Origin: Oxyruncus cristatus
Taxonomy: Eukaryota; Chordata; Aves; Passeriformes; Cotingidae
DNA: 64,000 nt
Reading direction: 5' to 3'
Assembly (NCBI GenBank): GCA_013399855.1
Contig: VXAY01001316.1
Span: 96,077 to 160,076, forward strand
Shown here: in pieces, positions 44,296 to 54,590 of the stretch
How positions within the stretch are numbered: position 1 is the first letter of the stretch
Layout: every line of letters starts with the position of its first letter
Translations under genes and position numbers: made by a program
Notes under the pieces: model-generated
Database searches by the model: none
What the model was told of the DNA's origin: nothing
Seen by the model: only the letters and a program-made list of their open reading frames with translations

Positions 44296-44929
44296 AGCAC
44301 AGCATTCCCAGCCCCCTGTCCCCTGACAACGCCAGGCCAGTGCTTCTCCTGCCCTCTGCCTCGGCTTCCCCACGAGCAACCTCCAAGCCACAAAGCTCAG
44401 CTTAACCCCCTGGAGGCCCCAGCACTTACTGCCAGCCCTAAACTGAACGGGAGGCTTGTTCTGTGCTAATCCTCACGTACCAGAAAAGGTCACTCCAATT
44501 GTGAAAGCAAAATGCTATTTTTAGGCAGAAGGATTATTATTATTACGGTGGCAGTGGAAAATAACGCGAAAAGAGGAATTGAAAACGCAACACAAATGTT
44601 ACCTGTGTTGCACTGCAAGCAAGAACACGCTGGAGTCTTGACAGCATCCTTCCTCCTACGAGGATGGATTTTATAACAGGGCATTATTAATAGACACATC
44701 AGTGGATGACTCAGAGGAAAGACTAAGCAGAGCCTGGTTGGGATGTTGCCATTTTACATTAACTTGATTTCTGGTGGGCCAAGTTTTTAGATCAGTTTGG
44801 GGTTTTTCCTCTTTTCCTTCTCAAGAAGGGTGTTGGAAATGGTTTCAGCAGAAAGTTCTCTTGGTTCTCAGCACAAACACTTGTCCACAGAAACAGGGTC
44901 CTTTCTCCTTCTCTACAGCTGACCACAGA
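44296..44929. other. Single-copy sequence with an AT-rich patch
   Basis: 44500-44770 is AT-rich with TTATTATTATTACGG and GGCATTATTAATAGAC words. No gene or repeat recognised. Confidence 0.45.
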
Positions 44930-45142
44930 CTGGCCTGGGGAGGAAGGGACCTTAAAGCCCATCCAGTCTCCCCCCCTGCCATGGGCAGGGACACCTTCCA
45001 CCAGCCCAGGTTGCTCCAAGCCCCGTCCAACCTGGCCTTGGACACTTCCAGGGATCCAGGGGCAGCCACAGCTTCTCTGGGCAGCCTGTGCCAGGGCCTC
45101 CCCACCCTCACAGGGAAGAATTCCTTCCTAATATCCAATGTA
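44930..45142 (-). mobile_element. CR1 LINE 3' fragment
   Basis: GGAAGGGACCTTAAAGCCCA, GCCATGGGCAGGGACACC, CAGGTTGCTCCAAGCCCCGT, AGCCACAGCTTCTCTGGGCA and AGAATTCCTTCCTAATATCC. The tail is lost. Confidence 0.95.
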
Positions 45143-45434
45143 AAGCCCAAAATATCTCCCTGGAGTTGGAGGGTTTGATGTGATTTGGGGTTTGCTGTAG
45201 GGCTGTTCGTCACTCATCTTCCCCGCGGGCTCAGATCTGAGGGGGCAGGTGCCACGTCCACCCTGAGGTGCTTCTGCCTTTTGGGACGTTCTGCTTTGGG
45301 GGTTTCTGATCAGCTTCCTGGAAGCATTTCAATTTTAAGTTAAACTGGCAACTTCTGTTGAGATTTTCTGGGATAAACCAGGTGTTTTTTGGAAGGAACC
45401 TGCTCTTACCCATCCACGTCTCAGGAGCAAGAAT

Positions 45435-45512
45435 TGTAGAATGTCATGAGTTGGAAGGAACCCACAAGGATCACTGAGTCCAGCTCCTCTGTGGGATCCC
45501 ACCATTTGCCTG
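45435..45512 (-). mobile_element. CR1 LINE extreme 3' end
   Basis: ATTGTAGAATGTCATGAGTT, GGAAGGAACCCACAAGGATC, ACTGAGTCCAGCTCCTC and CCACCATTTGCCTGG are antisense CR1 words. Short and diverged. Confidence 0.85.
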
Positions 45513-45689
45513 GAATGAAATCTGGAGGTGTTTTGGAGACATGTTTTTCCAGGTGAAGGTGCCTGAGTGAGTTTTGATGCCCACATTACCATGGGGCTGT
45601 CCTGCTGTTGAACAGCTCCTCTCATACGTCCATTCCCAGGGAGTCTTGCACTTCCATGGGCAAGCTGGGAAATCCGGGGGCTGGGAATC

Positions 45690-45900
45690 ACCAACCCCAT
45701 GGAGTTCAACACGGGGAAGTGCCAGATTCTGCCCGTGGGATGGGGCAGACTGGGATGTAGANCCGTGGGATGAGGCTACCCGGGATGGACGGACAGACTG
45801 GGAATGAGAGGCTGGAAAGCAGCACCAGGAAAGGGCCCTGGGGGTGCTGGGGGGTGCCAGTTGTCCCTGAGTCAGCAGTGCCCTGGCAGCCAGGAGGGAC
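45690..45900 (+). pseudogene. CR1 ORF2 C-terminal remnant
   Basis: Decayed coding part of the CR1 copy above. Recognisable blocks lie in more than one frame, so at least one frameshift is present, and an N falls within it. It lacks the endonuclease domain and all reverse-transcriptase catalytic motifs, which lie upstream in a full-length element and are absent here. Confidence 0.7.
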
Positions 45901-46478
45901 ATCCCTGTGCTGGGGCATCAGGGAGGGGATTGTCCTCCCCTGCTCTGCCCTGGGGCGGCCTCACCTCAGCATTGGGGCAGTTTGGGGGGACACAATGGAA
46001 GGGAGAGATTGAGCCATTGGAGACTGTCCAAAGGAGGGACACAGAGATGGGGAAGGGCCTGGATTTGGAGCCGTGTGAGGACACTGAGGGCACTTGGTGT
46101 GTTCAGCTGGAGCGGAGGAGGCTGAGGGGAGACCTCAGTGCAGTTCCAACTGCCTGGGCAGGGGCAGAGGAGGGGCAGGGACTGAGCTCTGCTCTGGGGG
46201 GACCAGGGACAGCACCCAGGGAAGGGCTGGAGCTGTGTCAGGGCAGGGGCAGGTTGGATCTCAGGACAAGGTTCTTCCCCCAGAGGGTGGTTGGCACTGC
46301 CCAGGCTCCCCAGGGCAGTGGGCACAGCCCCAAGGCTGCCAGAGCTCCAGGAGGGTTGGGATGATCCTCTGGGGCACAGGGGGGGACTCTTGGGGCTGGG
46401 CCTGTGCAGGGTGAGGGTGGGACTGGATGGTCCTTGTGGGTCCCTTCCAGCTCAGCACAGTCTGGGATCCTGTCTGGG
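45690..46478 (+). mobile_element. Longest CR1 LINE copy, with decayed end of ORF2
   Basis: About 790 bp. The first 200 bp translate, with frame breaks, as the C-terminal end of the CR1 ORF2 protein (endonuclease-reverse transcriptase): a Phe-Asn-x-Gly-Lys-Cys motif near 45700 and a Glu-Arg-Leu-Glu-Ser-Ser motif near 45803. It continues through CTCTGCCCTGGGGCGGCCTC, GACACAGAGATGGGGAAGGG and GTTCAGCTGGAGCGGAGGAG to GGTCCTTGTGGGTCCCTTCC and CTCAGCACAGTCTGGGATCC. Position 45762 is N. It is the only plus-strand CR1 in the right half. Confidence 0.93.
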
Positions 46479-47663
46479 GGCTGTTCCTGCCCACACCTGC
46501 CCCCATCCAGGATTTCCTGCCGTGGGGAACTCCGCTGCCTCCTGGGTGATTAATGGTGCTGAGCCCCGAGCCTGAGGAACAGCTGTTGCCACAATCAGGC
46601 CTCCAAATTAGGTGCCAAAGAGCAACGAAGCAGGGAAGCCCCCAAATCCAGGGAGGCTTGGAAACAGGGAACTGCTTCCTGTTGCTGTGCCCCGGGGTGT
46701 AAATGCAGAAGAACTCTGTGCACAGGCCAGGAGGGGGGATTTTCACAGTGGATGATCAGGATCCATCAGTGCCACAGCTGTTGTGGTTCCGAGCAAGGGG
46801 CCAAATTCCTCCCTGACAAGGCATTTCCCAGGGATTTGTGCACATCCCAGGTGTTTGCAGAGAACAACCAGGTGTTGTTTCTGCTCCTGGATGGGAATGC
46901 TCTGAGCTGTCATATTGGCCTTCTCTCTTTTATTATTTAAAAGACAGAGAACAAATAAGAGAAAATGAACTGCAAATAATGACTAACAGCACTTCCAGTC
47001 CAAATATTTGCTCCCATAATCATGTGGAAACTTTGAAGGCTCTTGGGTGACTCTGGTGCTGTTTCTAATACAGCTTGGCCCGAAGATGCTCCTCTGCCAA
47101 TGTCAGCCCTGCCCACTGAGAGCTGCATTCGGGGCCGCTCATGCCTTCCTGCCCCTTGGAGAAGTGGGGTTACAGGAGGACGGTGGAAACCAACGCTGGA
47201 TCTCCTGCCTGGGAGCGCCCCTTCCGATGCTGCAGCCCTGGCAAGCCCTGTCCCTCCAACATCTCTGCTTTCAAGCAGGGCTGCTTACCCAGGGTGGACT
47301 AGTGGGTTTTAGGTTGGAGGCTGAGTCTTAAACCGACATTACCCAATTCATTCTTTTTATTTCTCCTTTTTCTCCTTCCCCGTTTGAAGCTGAAGCCAGT
47401 TTTCCTCGGGCTTTGCAGCACTGAGCAGAAACGTTCTGGGCACTTGGCTTCTCGAGCAAAACAGCACAAAACTTCTCATTTCAGTGCAGATTCAGGTGGT
47501 TTATACCCACTGGAAGCACAGGAGATGTAGATGAGGGCAGCTCGTGGAGGGAGAGTGGCTTCCCAGCCCAGAGGTGCTGAAGCTGGACACAGAACCTGGG
47601 GGAGATTTGGTGACACCCATTTAACCTTTGATGCCTGGACCTTAACCTGGTGGTTTAATCACT
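46479..47663. other. Single-copy sequence, no gene seen
   Basis: GC-rich to 46750, AT-richer at 46900-47010 and 47340-47400. No exon or repeat recognised. Confidence 0.5.
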
Positions 47664-47806
47664 ATAGAACAGAACCTCCTGAGTTGGAGGATCCACAAGG
47701 ATCATCCAGTCCAACTCCTGGCCCCTCCCAGGACACCCCAACAATCCCACCCTGTCCCTGAGAGCACCGTCCAAGTGTTCCAGTGCCCAACCACCCTCCC
47801 AAGGTT
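47664..47806 (-). mobile_element. CR1 LINE 3' fragment
   Basis: CACTATAGAACAGAACCTCC is the worn tail, then GAGTTGGAGGATCCACAAGG, ATCATCCAGTCCAACTCCTG, GACACCCCAACAATCCCACC and CCTGAGAGCACCGTCCAAG. Confidence 0.92.
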
Positions 47807-50800
47807 AATTCTCAGCTTGCAGGGGGGCCAGACCTGAAGCAGAAGGTTTTGTAGCTCTTTCCACTGAATCTAATTAATGATTTCACTTCTTGTAATTAAG
47901 GAGGTGCAATTAAGGGTGATACAACAAGCGAGGCGACGTTTGGCATTTACAGGAAAACCTCAGTGTGCAATTTGGGCTCCTTTGCCATCAGTGGCCAGAC
48001 ATTTCTTGGCCATTAAAATATCAAGAGATCCTGGGGAGCTCTGGGTGCTGGTGATTTGTGATCAAATCTAGCACGCAGGTAGCAGGTGGCATTTCTGCAG
48101 TTCCTGCAGGGAGTATATCCCAAAACGTCAAATTAGATTATCCAGCTCTTTCTATTAGAGACAAATGTGTGAGAAAAGGGCTGGGGGAACGGGAGGGAGG
48201 AGGGAAAGAGTGCTTTTTTCTATTTTAAAATTATTATTTTAGCCTACAAGTGTCAAGGTGGCTGCAAAAATTCAGAGGAGTCAAAACCCAGAGTAACAGG
48301 GAAATGTCCTTTTTTCTCCTTGTCACCCTTTTCTCTCTGTCTCCAAACTTTTGTCCATTGGAGGACACTCATCCTTTCTGGGCAAAATCTTTGGAACCTG
48401 TGAAACTTTAGGAAAAAAGCTTTGTTGTTTGGAGGTTTCCCCCAAAAAATGTGTTTTTGGAATGAAAAATTCCTGGCCTTTTGTGCATTAATCACAAATT
48501 AATACTTCCCCAAGGAAAAATTACACTGTGATTGTGACTAAACCCTGGGGGGTTTTTTCCACCAACATTTTTCCTCAGAAGACATTAAGCCACCACCTGG
48601 CCTGACTTTGCAGGGACCAAATATGCCTTTGAAAGCTTCCCCTGTAATTTTATTGCCAAACCCACCTGCAAAGGGATGGGATGAAGAGTAAACCCAGCTA
48701 TTCCCACGCCAAAAAGGATACACTCCACTACCTGGGATCCTCTTTGGAGTATCACTGTTGCATTAATGCTGGTGATACCCTTAGGTTGGGGAAAGCTTTT
48801 GGTTTTATTCCCTCTCCCCCGGTGTTAATAAATCACGTGCACTGCTGCTGGTTCGTGGCCTCATCCCGACAGAGCAGGGCCTGGGAGATGCTGGTGCTGG
48901 CCTGGCCTTCCCCCCCAGCATTCCCAGGAGGCTCGTTGGTGTTCCTCTTTTCCTTAAAAGCAGGGTGCCTCGGAAGGGAGCTGCTTCCTCTCTCAGTTTG
49001 CAGGGGCTCCCTGTGCTGTGCCCTTGCCAAGCGTTCCCTGAGCGGATGGCGCCCGTTAATGAGATTTGTCGGCTCTGGGGGCTGAGCTGACACAGGGGCA
49101 AGGACAGTCCTGGGGTTTGGGATGGCTGCACCAGGGGCAGTAATTCTTGTGGGAGCCCTTCTGCCTGCATGAGCGTTTTCAGAGCATGTTCAGAACCCCA
49201 GCCCCCGCTCTGTTGGATGTTTTCCCCTTGTAAATCCTGACCCAGGAGGGGGATTGGCTCAGGGCAAGCCTGGGATCGAACCCATGAAGTGAAAGGGGTT
49301 CATTACCGCCAGAAACTTATCCCAGAATTTTTCCTGAAAATAACCAGCTCCCTTCCAAAGGGATTCTGCTGGAAAGCAGAGTTGCCCCAGCTGGAGGTCT
49401 TGACATGATAAACCTGAAAAATACTGGGGGGTTTGACAACCAGGTTTCTCGTGGCTGCTCTGGAGGTGGAAATGATCCACCAGGCTGGAAAAATGCCACC
49501 AGCAAAGCAGTGGTTTCTCAGGGGCTTGCAGGTCCCCTAAGAGGGGAGGGAGACTCCCAAAGACTTCCTGAACTCCTCCAGGGAAAGCTTCCCATCTTCA
49601 GGCACTGCACTGAATCCGGTGAAATCCAGGGGTGGTTTGGCTTCCGAGACACCACCTTTGGTCTCCGTGGCACCAGAGGAGGAGCTTTCTTTGGCTGCTG
49701 GGCCCCCTCCAGTTGTGGGTCGGTTTTTGCAGCTGCCATTTGTGCAGTTTGACCCAACTCCCTGCTCTGCCTCGTAGCTCGGGCGGGTGCTGAGTGTCCT
49801 GTGAGCCGGGACAGCTCCAGTTCCTGGGGAGAGCCCTGGAATGTCTCATCCTGGCAAAGGGGCAGAGGATGAATGTCTCATCCTGGCATCAGGAGCCATA
49901 CGATGGGGGCACACCACAGCTGTCAAAAGGGGTCTGGGCACTCCAGGTAGTCCCTCCCTTCCTCTCCTTCCATCTTTCCATCTTCTCCTTTCCCCCCACC
50001 CTGCGCCTTTCCATTCATCTCCTCTCTTCCATAGGCTAATTCCTGCTTTTCCAGGCGCCTTTCATCACTGCCACTTTTTTTCCCACTCTCCCTTGATCCA
50101 TGATGAAGGAATGAGAATGTCAATTGTCAGGGGCTGGGGAGGGGATTTGGGGTGGCAGATGCTGCAGTGACAGGGCCAAGCCCAGGCTCATCCATCACTT
50201 CCATGGAAGGGCCAGCATTCCAAAGGTTGAGCCAAACAGGTAATTGTTGGTGGAGAGGAGGCATTTTTCACTGCTGATGAGGAGAGGGCTGGGGTTGGGG
50301 TTGTGCAAGTGCCACAGTGAAGGATGAATTCCTCATGCTTTCTGCTTTTTTTTCCTGTATCCATGCTGCTTTGATGGGAGCTGAAATATTCCCAAATGCC
50401 AAGCAGCTGGTGAGGCTGAAGCAGAAACCTTTCCAGCAGCCAGGCTGGGCTGCTCTTGTCACTGCCATCCTCACCACCAAAGTGACAGGGGCAAAAAATT
50501 CCCCCCGTCACCCAGGGACTGTTGGGGTTGTGGAGCTGCTGCGACGTTCAGCGGTGCGAGATCCATCAGGTGCTGAGGGCAGATATGGGCAATGAGGGGC
50601 TGGTTTTCCAGCTTCCACTCCCCCAAACCTACTTCCAGCAGAGCCAGACACCCGTACCAGGGCTTTGCTCCTGCCCCATCCCAGGCAGGCTGGCTCGGGG
50701 AGCTCGTGCAGGTGACATCCCACAGGCAGCATGGAACTGTGGTGACATTGCTCCAAGTCTGCTCCGAGGCTTCTCTGTGCTCAGCTCGCTTTGGGCTTCC

Positions 50801-51376
50801 CAGAGTTTGTTCTGTTTGTGCTTGGAAGCTGCCCAGGGCTGTCAGTTAGTCAAAAATAACAGCAGAAATGTTTACCAGGCACGGGCTCGTGGGCTCAGTG
50901 TAAATTTAGAGGAGACCCCCATGAGAGGAGTGGAAAAAAAAAAAATCATGTCTCCCTCTATTTTTAGTTTTAGACACTTTCAGAATGCAGCCGGTTCTGG
51001 AGCTGATTTCTAAATTTATTCTGTCCCTTTTTAGAGAACTTTCTGCATTCAGCCCCCCCCCTAATTTAAGTGTCTTTTCAAGTATTTTAAAAAGTGGCAG
51101 TCGAGGCCAGCTTTGCCCACTGAAGTTATCTCACATTCGTGTTTAGGGAAGAGCCAATAAATCAAGGCATTATCATGGGAATTGGCAGGACTGCACAAGT
51201 CTGAATGCAGCAAAACTCCGTTCTAGGTTTCAGCTGTGATTTGAAAACAAATCCCAAGTGCTGCCATCCTCCCTGAAACGCCCCTCTGGTGGGAAGCAGT
51301 TCTGGGATGGTGCCAAGCAGGAATGGAAAGGCTTTAATTCCTCATATCCCTCTGGTCTGCCCCAAATCTCTCACAC
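47807..51376. other. Single-copy sequence, no gene seen
   Basis: About 3.6 kb without recognised repeats. 47860-48160 is AT-rich (CTAATTAATGATTTCAC, TGTAATTAAGGAGGTGCAAT, GCCATTAAAATATC) and may be a conserved non-coding element. 48160-48680 is also AT-leaning with many A/T runs. 50930-51260 is AT-rich. No exon supported. Confidence 0.4.
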
Positions 51377-51440
51377 AGCACAGAACTACAGAGTGGGTCG
51401 GCTTGGAAGGGACCTGAAAGATCATCTCCAATGGTCATTC
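51377..51440 (-). mobile_element. CR1 LINE extreme 3' end
   Basis: CAGCACAGAACTACAGAGTG is a worn tail followed by GGCTTGGAAGGGACCTGAAA and GATCATCTCCAATG. About 64 bp. Confidence 0.82.
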
Positions 51441-54400
51441 CTCTCACTTTAGCCATTCAAAACTGAGGGTTTAAGGGTTTGAAGCCTGACTTGGCTGTCG
51501 TGGTTCCCCCTGTGTCAGCACCAGTCAGAGCCACAAGCCAAGCTGCTCCATTTCCAGCTGAGCACGTCTGGGGAAAGACGCCCCTGCCCAGTGCTCGTCC
51601 TCCCTCCCCGTGTTTTCAGAGCAATCTCCCGTGTTTTCCTTCGCTCCCTGCCCCAGCAGCTCTCAGTTTACACTGCTGGAAGAGGTTTTGGCCGAGGCAG
51701 GAGGAGCTATTCCCCTCTGCAAACACCAGAGGAGCAGAGCTCGGCTTCCACTCACTCTGTTACAGCCTCTGCTTCCCCCAGGCTACAGGTTGTTCACTCA
51801 CGGCGTGTAGAGACAACTGTATTCCTTCCTCCTCCTGCTTCTGGAATATTTTCACATCTCCCCATGTCTGTTGTGATTTAAATAAAATCCTTTAAATAAA
51901 TATCTGACTTCCCCGTGGGAGGAGGTCCAGGAGCTCCCACCTGGGGCGTGTCTTTCCAGCTGAGTTCTCCGCCTTGGTGTGTCGAGCTGGGGAAACACGG
52001 AGAGGAATTTGGAGGAAATGGGTTTGGTTAAGGCGAAGAAGAGCCACGGCAGGGCAGGGGTGCAGCAGTTTGCACTCACCATCCTCTGTGTTTGGTTATA
52101 TTTTGGCCAAAGACATTTGGTTTTCGGGTCAAACAGGCACCATTTTCCGAAGTGGGGACAGAGAGGGATTCACAACTTTTATGGAATACTGTGGTAGAAA
52201 ACAACCGAGGGAGGATTTTTCCAGTGATTTTCAGACATGGGAAGAGGGATTGTTTCTTGCTGTGCTTCTCAGCACTGTGGGTTTGGTGTTTATGTGACTG
52301 TCTGTTCCTGCCTGGGAGATGTTTGGCTTCTCCTGAGCAGGTTTTGTAGGAGAGGGCTCTGCTTTTCCTTCAACCCAGGCTTTGGCATCTCCCAGATCCC
52401 GGAGGGATGTTTCAAGGCCCGTTTGAAGTACAGAGGGGAGGGAGGTGTCACTCTTCAAACCCACTGTCTCATCCGTGAGATCTCTTAGAGCCGACCCAGC
52501 TGCCAGGAGGGAAACTGCTGGTGCTTCTTCCCGTATTTCCAGGCCAGGCATCCTGTGGAGAACCAGAATGAACCCCAACAGTGACAGGCAATTTGTGTCC
52601 AACTGTGATTTTGTTTGGGAGAAAAAAGCCAAGTCATCCTTATATGCCTCAAAAGCTGGAATACCACAGACATCCTGTGGAATGAGGCTCTGTGGCAGGT
52701 GGGGGTCACTGGTACAGGGAGAGGACAAATTAATCCAGGTCGGAATATCCAAAAGAACGGGTATCAAGGGTCATCCAGCTTCAGGTGGCACCTGCTGAGC
52801 ACAGCGGGATCTCTCCTCCCTCTTATTTATACCTTTCCCTGCTGGTGTTGCCCTGAGCTGTGACAATTCCCACCTCCCCGGGAATTCCTCACACCTTCTT
52901 GTCACCTCATCAGCGCGGCCCTGGGGGTGGTTTGCATTCGTGCTGCTTTAAACGTGAGTTAGGTTTGTCTCAGCAGAGCCCCGTGTCTGTGCCCGTCCTG
53001 GGAGCTGCCTCTGGTACCAAATCCGTAGGAAAAATGAAGACACGAGTGGCTCTGCAGCAGGTAAGAAGACTGGTTGTGGCTGGGCGCCCTGCTGGTGCCA
53101 TGTGTTTTGGATGGTCTATTAGAAACCCGATTTTTAGCTAAAATTCCAGCTTTAAGTGTGGCCAGTTTATCACCCAGTTCCCTCCTAGAAAGGTCTGGAG
53201 CTTTCCCCGAAGCATCCGGCCGGGGCCATGCCCCGGGTGGAGTTTTCCAGGCTGTTTCCAACCCCCACGGGGAGCACAGGCAGGGGCAAACTCCAGAAAA
53301 CAAACTGTTTTATGCTTATTGACAAACAACTGTGCTAGAAATTAATCTCATTACTGCCTAAATGTCAGCTCTCCTTGTATTTAGAGGACGAAAAGATGTC
53401 CTTGCTCTCATTTTAACGCTGGTTTTTGAGCCCTGCTGCTTGCAGAGTTGGTGTTAAAAGCAGGGTTTGCTGGGTTTGAGGGACCACGTCTGGCTTGGGG
53501 TTCCCAGCCGTGCTGCGTGGTGCTCTCAGAGCAGAGGGAGCTGTTTGGAAGTGTCCACCCCCCGAAGCAAACCAGAGGGGGGTCAGCCCATGGTATTCCC
53601 AAGCCATTCCCAGCCCACACTCATGTGGGGTCACTCCTGAAGCTCGTGGCTGCCTGTCCAAGCTGTGCAGAAGGGCATAGGGACCAGCTCCTGCTTTTCC
53701 TGCCCAGCCCTTGCTGGGAAGAAGATGTGGAGGGAGGAGGTGCATGGAGGCACCTCTGGGTGTGGGAGGCTGGGACAGATGCACTCCACAAACCCCTCAA
53801 CCCAACCAGCAGCACTTTGGGACGGGCTCTCCAGCGGGTTCTGGGCTGTGGCAGGGCCAAGAACCCTCTCGGAAAGCCACGGGGGGACAGAGTGACCCAG
53901 GGGTGTGCTGCGTGGGAGCTTGGACCACCAGCAGCGTGGCTGACTCATGAAGAGCAGTGGCTTTTCCGAGGCTCATTTATCAAGGAACAAAGAAAGTTGT
54001 GGATACTGATGCACCTTCCCACTGTATTCCATACGAGCCAACCACTTTATCCCATAATTTTGGCAGTCAAGGTGAGCCTTCCCGAGCTCTGCTTGGCAGG
54101 AGAGCCCCCCTCGAGCTGGGACAACCCTCAGAGTTGCTCCTTGAGGCTTGAGAGACTTTTCCACTAATGGCAGATCTTTGAAGGGGCCTCATTTGATTTC
54201 TTTCTCAACCGCAGCTGGGCTGCTCTCCAGGTACTCTCCCCTGGAGCTGGGACACCTCTCGAGGTTTGAGATTCCTTACCTGGGGCTCAGGGATCCTTCC
54301 TTACCTGAGGCCCCTCGCTCTCAACAGATCCTTCGTGAGCTTCTCGTGGTAAATCAGCAGCACTGAAATCCGTGGAGTTGATTCCTTTGGACATAAACTG

Positions 54401-54499
54401 TTGTCCGGGTCTGAGCCTAAGGCTGGACTTAACCACGTCTGAGCTGCAACAGGAGTTTAGAGAGCCAGGGATTATACTCCAAAGCCCGTGAGTCAGAAG
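51441..54499. other. Single-copy sequence with one exon-like segment
   Basis: About 3 kb without recognised repeats. 52974-53060 is an 87-nt exon-like segment with a CAG/GTAAGA donor (see findings). Open frames elsewhere show no domain. Confidence 0.4.
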
Positions 54500-54590
54500 A
54501 TGCCCATCAGACACCTTCCCACCTGCCCAGGTTGCTCAGAGCCTCGTCCAACACGGTCCTGGCAGTTTAAAGGACTTCAAATTGAGCTCC
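54500..54590 (-). mobile_element. CR1 LINE fragment lacking its 3' end
   Basis: ACACCTTCCCACCTGCCCAG, GTTGCTCAGAGCCTCGTCCA and GGTCCTGGCAGTTTAAAGGA. The terminal box and tail are missing. It shares an unusual GGCAGTTTAAAGG segment with 57928-58070 that other copies here lack. Confidence 0.85.

Noticed and set aside
45574..45902. Frames on both strands around the N at 45762 that look protein-like
   Set aside because: On the plus strand they are the decayed CR1 ORF2 end; the minus-strand frame is its shadow. Neither is a host gene.
49275..49300. GGGATCGAACCC, the reverse complement of a tRNA B-box
   Set aside because: No A-box, cloverleaf or acceptor stem could be found at the required distance on the minus strand, and no CR1 tail follows, so neither a tRNA nor a second SINE is supported.
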